Positions 1 through 6,111 of a DNA stretch of 7,972 nucleotides are shown piece after piece. The stretch is from Bacillota bacterium (GTDB taxonomy: Bacteria > Bacillota > Clostridia > Tissierellales > Peptoniphilaceae), in the NCBI GenBank assembly GCA_023393715.1, contig JAEXCD010000107.1, positions 1-7,972 of the forward strand. Direction: 5' to 3'. The position numbers were made by a program, and so were the translations under genes. Position 1 is the first letter of the stretch. The number at the start of each line of letters is the position of its first letter. The notes beneath the pieces were generated by a model. It was not told where the DNA came from, made no database searches, and was given only the letters and a program-made list of their open reading frames with translations.

Positions 1-1
1 T

Positions 2-220
2 TTTCGGACGGTGCTCTTCGAGGATTGGAACCCGGAAATCGTCGGCGTGGGCTTTCACTCGGCGTATGTATCGGGCTCGGCGCATGTTCAGCCGCTGATG
101 AATGACGAGTTTAACTTTGGCTATCACGGGATCGTCCGTCTGCTGAGCGGCCTGGCACAGGCCTCGCAGGAGCGATCGGATCTGAAGCGGTTGATCGAAG
201 AATATGGGTTGGTGATCTGA
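2..220 (+). CDS. Nitrogenase component 1-like protein, NifD/NifE-type C-terminal fragment (5' end outside window)
   Basis: Only the last 72 residues are present; the frame is open to the window edge, so the GTG at position 11 is internal. The visible part has the C-terminal pattern of the nitrogenase component 1 / oxidoreductase superfamily (NifD, NifE, BchN, CfbD): a 'NPEIVGVGFHS' strand (residue 10 on), then 'FNFGYHGIVRLLSGLA' (residues 37-52). The latter matches the family's 'DYSGPYHGxxGfaxfa' block. In NifD the FeMo-cofactor ligand His442 sits just before that block, in 'MHSWD'. Here the corresponding stretch is 'LMNDEF', with Asn at residue 34 (bases 101-103), so the ligand seems absent. 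The stop codon overlaps the start of the next component-1-like gene (TGATG), which suggests coupled synthesis of two subunits of one heteromer. I infer an alpha-like subunit of a nitrogenase-like reductase that is not a dinitrogenase. The family call is fairly sure; the subunit type is less so. Confidence 0.75.
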   Translation, partial: FRTVLFEDWNPEIVGVGFHSAYVSGSAHVQPLMNDEFNFGYHGIVRLLSGLAQASQERSDLKRLIEEYGLVI

Positions 221-1401
221 TGGGAAGTCTGAACATGTATTTGCCGCCGTTCGCGCCGGATTATTCCGGGGCATGCTCGCTGCTGTATCCGATGAATGCG
301 ATGCTCGTCATTCACGACGCGCAGGGCTGTACGTCAAACTACACCGGCTTTGACGAGCCGAGGTGGTACGCCTCGAGAAAAAATGTGTTCTGTTCGGGAC
401 TGCGCAAGCTCGATGTCGCCTTGGGGAACGAGGAGAAATATCTTCAACGCATTGCGCGGGCTGCACAGGAGCTCGGACCGGAGCTGATCGCGCTGGTAGG
501 CAGCCCCGTGCCGATGGTGATGGGAACCGATTTTGCGGCGCTGGCCGCAGAAATCGAACTGCACACCGGCATCGCGACGCTGGGACTGGAGACGGACGGG
601 CTCGGTTCGTATCAGGATGGAATTGCCATGGCGGGGGTTCGGCTCATGGACCGGCTTTTGCCGGAGGATCGCCGGATCCGGCGCTGCCAAGTAAACCTGC
701 TGGGCGCGACGCCGTTGGATTTCACGGAGGAGGTCATGGAGCATATCGTGCGGCAGTTAGCGCTGCGCGGCTGGACCGTAAATGGTATTTTTCGTGAAAA
801 CAGCAGTGCGGCGGATCTTCAGGCGATGCGGCATGCGGAGGTCAGCCTGGCGCTGTCGAGCGGAGGCGTTGAAATGGCCCGCTGGCTCGAGCAATACTAC
901 TCGATTCCGTGGCTGGCGGCGGTTCCCGTCGGCGCCGGAGGGACGGAGGAGATCGGGCAGGCGCTCAACGCCCTTCGGGACGGAGAGAGGCCGTCCGGCT
1001 TTCTGGAAAAGCTGCGGCGGGACGCCCCCGAAACGGGTCGGGCGCTCGTCCTGTACGAAGGGATTGCGGGCTGGAGCATCGCGCGGGCGCTGGAGAGGCT
1101 GCGTCCCATGTGGGCGGTGACGGCAGTACATCCGTTCGCGGATCGGCTCAGGGGGCGGCCGGAGAGCGTGCGGCAGATAAGCAGAGAAGGGGAAATCGAA
1201 GCGTTGCTTCGCGAGCCGTGGACGGCGGTGATCGCCGATCCCGTTCTGCTCGATCTGATCGCGGAGGATCATCCCACGATACGAATTCCTCTGGGCGAAT
1301 TCTCCGTTTCATCGCATCTGTCGAAAAAAGCGGAGTGGAATTTTATCGATGCATCATTTGAACAAAATATCAGGAGGTGTTTGTATGAACAAAAGGAGTA
1401 A
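220..1401 (+). CDS. Nitrogenase component 1-like protein (second subunit), complete
   Basis: This 393-residue cytoplasmic protein belongs to the nitrogenase component 1 superfamily and is shorter than NifD/NifK (about 450-520 residues). The N-terminus has the cluster-binding pattern 'SGACSLLYPMNAMLVIHDAQ' then 'GC', giving Cys19 and Cys37, followed by 'DEPRW' (45-49). The block 'CSGLRKLDVALGNEEKYL' (58-75) matches the family's 'E.D.VfGge.kL' segment. The third cysteine of the usual P-cluster set would fall in 'ALVGSPVPMVMGTD' (91-104), but Ser/Pro occupies that place. A Rossmann-like 'RCQVNLLGATPLDF' segment starts the second domain near residue 155. The start ATG overlaps the previous stop by one base. 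A second ATG at 235 is possible and has a weak GGGAAG 7 bases upstream. The 3' end overlaps the lipoprotein gene by 17 bases and contains its ribosome binding site. Probably it pairs with the upstream product around an Fe-S cluster and receives electrons from a NifH-like ATPase encoded outside this window; its substrate is unknown. Confidence 0.82.
   Translation: MGSLNMYLPPFAPDYSGACSLLYPMNAMLVIHDAQGCTSNYTGFDEPRWYASRKNVFCSGLRKLDVALGNEEKYLQRIARAAQELGPELIALVGSPVPMVMGTDFAALAAEIELHTGIATLGLETDGLGSYQDGIAMAGVRLMDRLLPEDRRIRRCQVNLLGATPLDFTEEVMEHIVRQLALRGWTVNGIFRENSSAADLQAMRHAEVSLALSSGGVEMARWLEQYYSIPWLAAVPVGAGGTEEIGQALNALRDGERPSGFLEKLRRDAPETGRALVLYEGIAGWSIARALERLRPMWAVTAVHPFADRLRGRPESVRQISREGEIEALLREPWTAVIADPVLLDLIAEDHPTIRIPLGEFSVSSHLSKKAEWNFIDASFEQNIRRCLYEQKE
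1372..1377 (+). promoter_or_regulatory. Ribosome binding site of the lipoprotein gene
   Basis: A perfect AGGAGG lies 7 bases before the ATG at 1385 and inside the end of the preceding gene. It decides the start: the upstream in-frame ATG at 1349 has no comparable site and would add residues before a clean lipoprotein signal peptide. Confidence 0.85.
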
Positions 1402-2596
1402 AATACTCAGCCTTTTTCTGGCGGCGGTGCTTTGTCTCGGGCTGACCGCGTGTGGTTCGAAGGGAACCGCCTCGGAGGAAAGCAGCGTGTCGGAGCAGGC
1501 GACTTCGTCGAGCGAGGTGAGCAGCGAGGCCGAAAGCAGCGTCGAGGAGAGCACGGCGGAGGTCGAGGCACAGACGCGGACCATTACCGATATGGCGGGC
1601 AATGAGGTCGTGCTGCCGAAGGAGGTGAAGCGGGTCGTCGTGCTGAGCATGTATCCGCTGCCGTCCGCCATCGCCAACTACCTGGGCTCGGCGGAAAAGA
1701 TTGTGGGGATGGATCCCTTTGCCTATGCCGCGGCGAAAAACGGGCTGCTTTCTCAGATTTATCCCGAAATTCTGAATGCGGATACCTCCTTTGTCAACAA
1801 CGATTCGGTCAACATCGAGTCGCTGATTCAGCTCAAGCCGGACGTCGTGTTTTACAACGCGAAAAGCGATGAGCAAAAGAAGATGCTGGAGAATGCGGGG
1901 CTGACGGGCGTCGCCGTTCACGCGCAGCAAAACGACTATAACTGCATCAAGACGTACAACGACTGGTTCGAATTATTCAACAAGGTGTTCCCGGGCGAAG
2001 GCCCTGAGACCTCCAAGGTGACCGAATACAGTCAAAAGGTGTATGATGAAATCCAGAGCCGCGTCAAGGATATTCCGCAAGAGGAACGGATGCGCGCATT
2101 GTTTATTTTCCGCTATACGGATGACAAGCTGATTATTTCCGGCAGGAACTTCTTCGGAAACTGGTGGATTGAGACGGCCGGGGGCGTAAACGTCGCGGCG
2201 GAGATCGAGGAGCCTGCGGGACAGCCGGTGACGATGGAGCAGGTGCTCGCGTGGAATCCGGAAATTATTTTCATCACAAACTTCTCGGGAGCGATGCCGG
2301 AGGATTTGTACGATAATGCGATCGGCGGCCATGACTGGTCCACGGTTCAGGCGGTCATCGACCGGAATGTCCACAAAATGCCGCTGGGCTCCTACCGCAC
2401 GTACACGCCGGGCGTCGATACGCCGGTGACGATGCTGTGGGTGGCGAAGCAGATGTATCCGCAGAAATTTGAGGATGTCAATATCGAACAGGAATTGAAG
2501 AGCTACTATAAGGAAATGTTCGACGTCGAGCTGACGGAGGAACAGGTACAGCTGGTTCTGAATCCGGTCCGCGAAGCGGCGGGTCAGTTTCAATAA
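1385..2596 (+). CDS. Iron-complex/corrinoid-type ABC transporter substrate-binding lipoprotein
   Basis: This 403-residue extracellular lipoprotein is the solute receptor of the importer encoded next. Residues 1-22 are a lipoprotein signal peptide: a basic N-terminus (NKRSK), a hydrophobic core and the lipobox LTAC, with Cys23 as lipidation site. Residues 24-63 form a flexible Ser/Glu-rich linker. The rest is a class III (FecB/BtuF/TroA-like, Peripla_BP_2) fold. It opens with 'ITDMAGNEVVLPKEVKRVVV', has 'NIESLIQLKPDVVFYNA' at the end of lobe 1 and 'MEQVLAWNPEIIFITNF' in lobe 2. It ends with 'TPVTMLWVAKQMYPQKFEDV' and a helical 'YYKEMFDVELTEEQ' tail, typical of siderophore, heme and corrinoid receptors in anaerobes. 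The ligand cannot be read from sequence. Its place between nitrogenase-like subunits and the permease suggests uptake of the metal complex or tetrapyrrole that the enzyme uses or modifies. The family is sure; the substrate is open. Confidence 0.9.
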   Translation: MNKRSKILSLFLAAVLCLGLTACGSKGTASEESSVSEQATSSSEVSSEAESSVEESTAEVEAQTRTITDMAGNEVVLPKEVKRVVVLSMYPLPSAIANYLGSAEKIVGMDPFAYAAAKNGLLSQIYPEILNADTSFVNNDSVNIESLIQLKPDVVFYNAKSDEQKKMLENAGLTGVAVHAQQNDYNCIKTYNDWFELFNKVFPGEGPETSKVTEYSQKVYDEIQSRVKDIPQEERMRALFIFRYTDDKLIISGRNFFGNWWIETAGGVNVAAEIEEPAGQPVTMEQVLAWNPEIIFITNFSGAMPEDLYDNAIGGHDWSTVQAVIDRNVHKMPLGSYRTYTPGVDTPVTMLWVAKQMYPQKFEDVNIEQELKSYYKEMFDVELTEEQVQLVLNPVREAAGQFQ

Positions 2597-2604
2597 AGCG
2601 AAGG

Positions 2605-2634
2605 GTTCAGCGCCGCATGACTGCGGCGCTGAAC
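2605..2634 (+). other. Perfect 13-bp intra-operon hairpin after the binding-protein gene
   Basis: GTTCAGCGCCGCA (2605-2617) and its exact reverse complement TGCGGCGCTGAAC (2622-2634) flank a TGAC loop. The hairpin starts 9 bases after the lipoprotein stop codon. No T-run follows on either strand, so it is unlikely to be an efficient intrinsic terminator. It probably protects the 3' end of a processed binding-protein mRNA or attenuates read-through, giving more receptor than permease. That role is inference; the inverted repeat is seen directly. Confidence 0.75.
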
Positions 2635-2694
2635 GAATACTACGGGCGTGGCCGAGGTCGCCTTGCGGCCGCATAATAGAAAAGGAATTCAGGA

Positions 2695-3735
2695 ATGCAA
2701 CAAACCCTGCTTTTAGCTGAAGCGAAAAAGAAAAAAAGAAAGAAGCATCGCCTCATTCTTGCGCTTCTGGGCGCGGCGCTGGTGACGGGCTTTTTTTCGA
2801 TGTGCCTCGGGCGGTATCCGCTTTCGGTCGGCGAAATTGTCGATGCTTTTGCCAAGCTGATTCGTTCGGAGCGCATCGACCCGAATGTCAACAACGTATT
2901 GATGAACATTCGCCTGCCGCGCGTGCTTTTGGCAGCGCTGGCCGGCGCAGGGCTCTCCCTGGCGGGCGCAGCCTTTCAGTCCCTGTTCTCCAATCCGTTG
3001 GCGACGCCGGATACGCTGGGCGTGGCAAGCGGCGCGTCCTTCGGCGCGGTGCTGGCTCTGCTGTTCGGGCTTCCGTTTGTGATGGTGCAGGGGCTGGCGA
3101 TGATCTTCGGCGCGATCGCCGTCATCATGGTGTATCTGGTCAGCGCAACGCGCAGTGAACGGTCGACGATCATGCTGGTGTTGAGCGGCATGGTCGTCAG
3201 CGCGCTGTTTCAGGCTCTGGTTTCGGTGGTGAAGCTGTGTGCCGATCCGCAGAACGACTTACCGGCGATCACGTTTTGGCTGATGGGCGGGCTGTCGTCG
3301 GTGACGTATTCGAGCCTGCTGCTTTCTGCGCCCTTTATTCTGATCGGCGTATTTCTGATCTGGCTGCTTCGCTGGCGGCTCAATGCGATGTCGCTGCATC
3401 GCGAGGAGGCGCAAACCCTGGGAATCAACGTTCGCCTGATTCGTCTGCTCCTTATTTTCGCGTCGACGATGATCACGGCAGCCGTGGTTTCGGTCTGTGG
3501 GCAGATCGGCTGGGTGGGCTTGCTCATCCCGCATGTTTCGCGCATGATTTTCGGCAATGACAACCGTTATGTCATTTCCGCATCGGTCGGACTCGGCGCG
3601 CTGTTCTTTATTCTGATTGATACGGTGGCGCGAACGGCGACGGCTGCGGAAATACCGGTGTCTATTCTCACGGCGTTGATCGGGGCTCCGGTCTTTATCG
3701 TCCTGCTTCGAAAGACGGGAGGGGTGTCTGTATGA
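2695..3735 (+). CDS. FecCD/BtuC-family ABC transporter permease
   Basis: This 346-residue integral membrane protein has the normal length for the family; two copies would form the channel of a class II (vitamin B12/iron-siderophore type) importer. A very basic cytoplasmic N-terminus (residues 11-19, nearly all Lys/Arg) precedes the first membrane helix (about 20-38). Family signatures are 'RLPRVLLAALAGAGLSLAGA' (73-92), Gln95, 'NPLATPDTLGVASGASFGAV' (100-119) and, near residues 269-284, 'QIGWVGLLIPHVSRMI', the conserved FecCD block. Hydrophobicity is consistent with about ten helices. The start has AAAGGA (2681-2686) 8 bases upstream. The stop overlaps the ATPase start as ATGA. It sits directly after the binding protein, apart from a 98-base gap with a hairpin. 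The family call is certain; the transported chelate is not known. Confidence 0.94.
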   Translation: MQQTLLLAEAKKKKRKKHRLILALLGAALVTGFFSMCLGRYPLSVGEIVDAFAKLIRSERIDPNVNNVLMNIRLPRVLLAALAGAGLSLAGAAFQSLFSNPLATPDTLGVASGASFGAVLALLFGLPFVMVQGLAMIFGAIAVIMVYLVSATRSERSTIMLVLSGMVVSALFQALVSVVKLCADPQNDLPAITFWLMGGLSSVTYSSLLLSAPFILIGVFLIWLLRWRLNAMSLHREEAQTLGINVRLIRLLLIFASTMITAAVVSVCGQIGWVGLLIPHVSRMIFGNDNRYVISASVGLGALFFILIDTVARTATAAEIPVSILTALIGAPVFIVLLRKTGGVSV

Positions 3736-4535
3736 GAGTAGATGTTCAAAATGCCAGCTTTTCATACAAAAAAGGAGCGGCTGAGCCATACCTGCTTCAG
3801 GATATCCGCTTTACTCTGGAGCAGGGCGAGATTCTCACGGTTCTGGGCTCAAACGGAGCGGGGAAGACGACGCTGATCAAATGCGTCCTGGGGCTGCTCC
3901 CGTGGACGAAGGGCGAGACGCTGCTCGACGGCCGGCCCATTCGCGAGTGGGCGCACCGCGAGCTGTGGCAAAAAATCGCATATGTTCCGCAGGCGCGGCT
4001 GGCCGCGTTTTCGTATCTCGTCGAGGACATGGTTCTTTTGGGACGCAATGCACATCTGCGCCTGTTTGAACAGCCGAATGACAAGGATCGGGCGATTGCG
4101 GAGCAGGCGATGAAGGAAATCGGCATCGAACGCCTGAGAGGGCGCGCCTGCAATGAGCTGAGCGGCGGCGAATTGCAGATGGTATTGATCGCGCGGGCGC
4201 TGTGCGGCGAGCCGGATTTACTGGTGCTCGATGAGCCGGAATCCAACCTGGATTTTCGAAATCAGCTCATCGTGCTGGAAACGGTGGAGCGCCTTTGCAA
4301 AGAGCGGCACCTGTCGGCGATCATCAATACGCATTACCCGGAGCACGCCCTTCAGCTTTCGGACAAAACCGTTTTGGTGGGCAATAAGGGACGACACTTT
4401 TTCGGCAGGACGGAGGAGATGCTCTCCGAGGCACTCCTTCGGGAAATATTTCAGGTGGACGTCTGCGTTCAGCGGTGGAATTGCCGGGGGCGGGAAAAAA
4501 CCTGCGTCATTCCGCTGACGGCGTTGGACGAGTAG
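3732..4535 (+). CDS. ABC transporter ATP-binding protein (FecE/BtuD type)
   Basis: This 267-residue cytoplasmic ATPase energises the FecCD-type importer. All motifs are intact and in order: Walker A GSNGAGKTT (39-47, Lys45), Q-loop Gln87 in 'IAYVPQ', signature LSGGE (143-147), Walker B 'LLVLDEP' (163-169, catalytic Glu168), D-loop 'SNLD' (171-174) and switch His201 in 'NTHYPEHA'. It has a short C-terminal extension with three cysteines ('VDVCVQRWNCRGREKTCVIP'). The start overlaps the permease stop by 4 bases and has GGGAGG (3717-3722) 9 bases upstream, so translation is probably coupled to the permease. Binding protein, permease and ATPase make a complete importer. The specificity (siderophore, heme, corrinoid or other chelate) cannot be told from the ATPase. 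Confidence 0.94.
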   Translation: MRVDVQNASFSYKKGAAEPYLLQDIRFTLEQGEILTVLGSNGAGKTTLIKCVLGLLPWTKGETLLDGRPIREWAHRELWQKIAYVPQARLAAFSYLVEDMVLLGRNAHLRLFEQPNDKDRAIAEQAMKEIGIERLRGRACNELSGGELQMVLIARALCGEPDLLVLDEPESNLDFRNQLIVLETVERLCKERHLSAIINTHYPEHALQLSDKTVLVGNKGRHFFGRTEEMLSEALLREIFQVDVCVQRWNCRGREKTCVIPLTALDE

Positions 4536-4544
4536 GGGGTGTGA

Positions 4545-5375
4545 ATGGAACATTATGAACTCTTTGGACGGATTCCCTGCGTGGTCAAGCTGCCCTTGGA
4601 GAGTCTGATCGAATCGCAGTGGCCCCGCTCGCTTTCGAGGGGCTGCCGCTTTGAGCCGGTCGAGGCGAATGAAGATTTTGAGCCGCAGGCAGAGCTGTTG
4701 ATCGGCACGGGCTATGATCGGCTGCGTCATTATGACGGGATGCTCGGCCCGGAATATCGAAATCCGATTCCCGAGGCAGTGCAGCATCCCTGTTTTCAGG
4801 AGGCGCGGGATCCGCAGGGGCGTTTTGCCGTGCTGGGCTGTATTGCGCTGATCCTGGCGGTGGATACGACGAAATTGGCCGACCGTCCCATGCCGGAGGC
4901 CTGGCGGGATATTCTCGATCCCATGTGGGAAAGGAGCATTCTCTATCCGGAGGACGAATCGTTTTTGGACAATACGATTCTGCCTCTGCTGCAGACGCTC
5001 GGCGTACCGGGCGGCGCAGAGCAGCTGCGCAGAAATCTTCTCAGGGGCGTTCACCCCGCACAGATGCAAAAACGGGGCGGGCTTTGCGACGATGCGGCGC
5101 TGTTCGTTATGCCCTATTTCTTTGCCGAGCTGAAATCGGTCGAAGAGGGCGTTGCGCTGGTATGGCCGAAGGAGGGGGCGATTGCGTCGCCCGTTTTCAT
5201 GACGGCAAGGCACCCGCTGTCGGCCCGCGTACAGGAGCTGCTTCAAAAGATTCAGGAGCCCGACTTTTGCCGGGCGCTTTCCGCGCAGGGGCGCTTTCCC
5301 TCCGCTCTTTCGGTCGATGGAACTGCGCCGCAGGGGGCGTTGTGGTTCCGCTCCTGGACATCGCTTCGAGGATAA
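4545..5375 (+). CDS. Substrate-binding-protein-like protein without signal peptide (ferric/SBP_bac_6-like)
   Basis: This 276-residue protein resembles the ferric-ion/polyamine class of ABC substrate-binding proteins (type 2 periplasmic fold). I recognise 'LGCIALILAVDTTKL' (97-111), 'PEAWRDILDPMWERSILYPE' (117-136), 'HPAQM' (170-174), 'MPYFFA' (189-194) and 'WPKEGAIASP' (207-216), the usual succession of hinge and binding-cleft segments in that family. It has no signal peptide or lipobox: the N-terminus 'MEHYELFGRIPCVVKLP' is polar and begins directly with a strand, so the product should stay in the cytoplasm. It starts 9 bases after the ATPase stop behind a G-rich but poor ribosome site, and 4 bases separate it from the GTPase gene. 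No permease for it is encoded here. It may bind a metal, anion or cofactor fragment inside the cell for the GTPase or enzyme; this is inference. The fold is likely; the function is unknown. Confidence 0.7.
   Translation: MEHYELFGRIPCVVKLPLESLIESQWPRSLSRGCRFEPVEANEDFEPQAELLIGTGYDRLRHYDGMLGPEYRNPIPEAVQHPCFQEARDPQGRFAVLGCIALILAVDTTKLADRPMPEAWRDILDPMWERSILYPEDESFLDNTILPLLQTLGVPGGAEQLRRNLLRGVHPAQMQKRGGLCDDAALFVMPYFFAELKSVEEGVALVWPKEGAIASPVFMTARHPLSARVQELLQKIQEPDFCRALSAQGRFPSALSVDGTAPQGALWFRSWTSLRG
5367..5372 (+). promoter_or_regulatory. Ribosome binding site of the GTPase gene
   Basis: CGAGGA lies 7 bases before the ATG at 5380 and spans the end of the preceding gene. This and the clean start 'MRLITVSGPPSSGKT' favour 5380 over the in-frame ATG at 5317, which would add an Arg-rich 21-residue extension lying wholly inside the upstream gene. 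Confidence 0.7.
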
Positions 5376-5379
5376 CGCA

Positions 5380-6111
5380 ATGAGATTGATTACGGTTTCA
5401 GGGCCGCCGTCTTCCGGAAAGACGGCGGTTTTAATGAAGGTATTTCCCCTGCTTCAGGAGCGGGGGCAGTCGGTGGGCGTCGTCAAATTCGATTGCCTGC
5501 AGAGCGACGACGACCGGCTGTTCCAGGAAAAGGGCATTCCCTGTATCAAGGGGCTTTCGGGAGAGCTTTGTCCCGATCACTATTTCGTCTCCAACATCGA
5601 GCAGGCGGTTCAGTGGGGGCAGCACAGGAGGCTGGATTGGCTGTTTTCGGAGAGCGCGGGGCTGTGCAACCGCTGCGCGCCGCACATTCGAAACGTTCCG
5701 GCGGTATGCGTAATCGACCAGATGAGCGGGGTGAATACGCCGAAAAAGATCGGGCCGATGCTGCGCTTCGCCGACATCGTCGTCGTGACGAAGGCGGACG
5801 TCGTCTCTCAGGCAGAGCGCGAGGTGTTTGCGCTTCGCGTGCGCATGGTCAATCCGAGGGCGCGCGTGCTGCACGTCAACGGATTGACGGGACAGGGCGC
5901 CTATGAATTGGTGCAGCTGCTGAATGAGACACCGCAAGACGTCGCGATCAACCAACAAAGGCTGCGCTGCCCGATGCCGATGGCGTTGTGCTCTTATTGT
6001 CTGGGCGAGCAGCGGATTGGGGAGCAATATCAGAAGGGAAATGTCAAGAAGATGCACATTCCTGAGGTGGAAGAGCACGGGTTGACGAAAACGGAGAGTA
6101 TGGGAGAATGA
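5380..6111 (+). CDS. HypB/CobW-like P-loop GTPase with extra cysteine motifs
   Basis: This 243-residue cytoplasmic G3E-type GTPase is related to HypB, UreG and CobW, which deliver nickel, zinc or cobalt to enzymes using GTP. Walker A is GPPSSGKT (8-15, Lys14). The switch region has 'GIPCIKGLSGELCPDH' (52-67), in the place of HypB's cysteine-containing 'GGxCHLD' block. Walker B-like 'WLFSESAGLCNRCAPH' (87-102) has a CxxC (Cys96, Cys99), where family members usually read 'E..GnL..P'. The guanine-specificity motif is TKAD (137-140). The C-terminal tail adds Cys197, Cys204 and Cys207 (C-x6-C-x2-C in 'RCPMPMALCSYC'), a likely Zn or Fe-S site. The gene overlaps the next by 4 bases (ATGA). Context suggests metal or cluster insertion for the nitrogenase-like enzyme, or a partner of the adjacent soluble binding protein. 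The GTPase family is sure; the cargo is not. Confidence 0.82.
   Translation: MRLITVSGPPSSGKTAVLMKVFPLLQERGQSVGVVKFDCLQSDDDRLFQEKGIPCIKGLSGELCPDHYFVSNIEQAVQWGQHRRLDWLFSESAGLCNRCAPHIRNVPAVCVIDQMSGVNTPKKIGPMLRFADIVVVTKADVVSQAEREVFALRVRMVNPRARVLHVNGLTGQGAYELVQLLNETPQDVAINQQRLRCPMPMALCSYCLGEQRIGEQYQKGNVKKMHIPEVEEHGLTKTESMGE

Noticed and set aside
1349..1384. Earlier start for the substrate-binding lipoprotein
   Set aside because: There is no ribosome site before it and the extension would spoil a standard lipoprotein signal; the AGGAGG at 1372 points to 1385.
220..1401. Canonical nitrogenase beta subunit (NifK)
   Set aside because: The protein is too short, lacks the third cluster cysteine, and its neighbours are transport and GTPase genes rather than nif genes.
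2664..2677. TGCGGCCGCA palindrome followed by CATAAT as an operator/promoter for the permease gene
   Set aside because: There is no acceptable -35 element at the right distance, and a 10-bp GC palindrome is expected by chance in this composition.
2720..2745. A-rich stretch in the permease start as a possible programmed frameshift site
   Set aside because: The A7 run is not in the phase needed for a classic slippery heptamer, the frame continues normally into the permease, and the Lys/Arg run is common before a first membrane helix.
4218..5246. Long minus-strand open frame (342 codons) antisense to the importer ATPase and soluble binding-protein genes
   Set aside because: It is Arg/His/Gln-rich and low in family-like patterns, as expected for the complement of GC-rich coding DNA, while the plus strand encodes recognisable proteins throughout.
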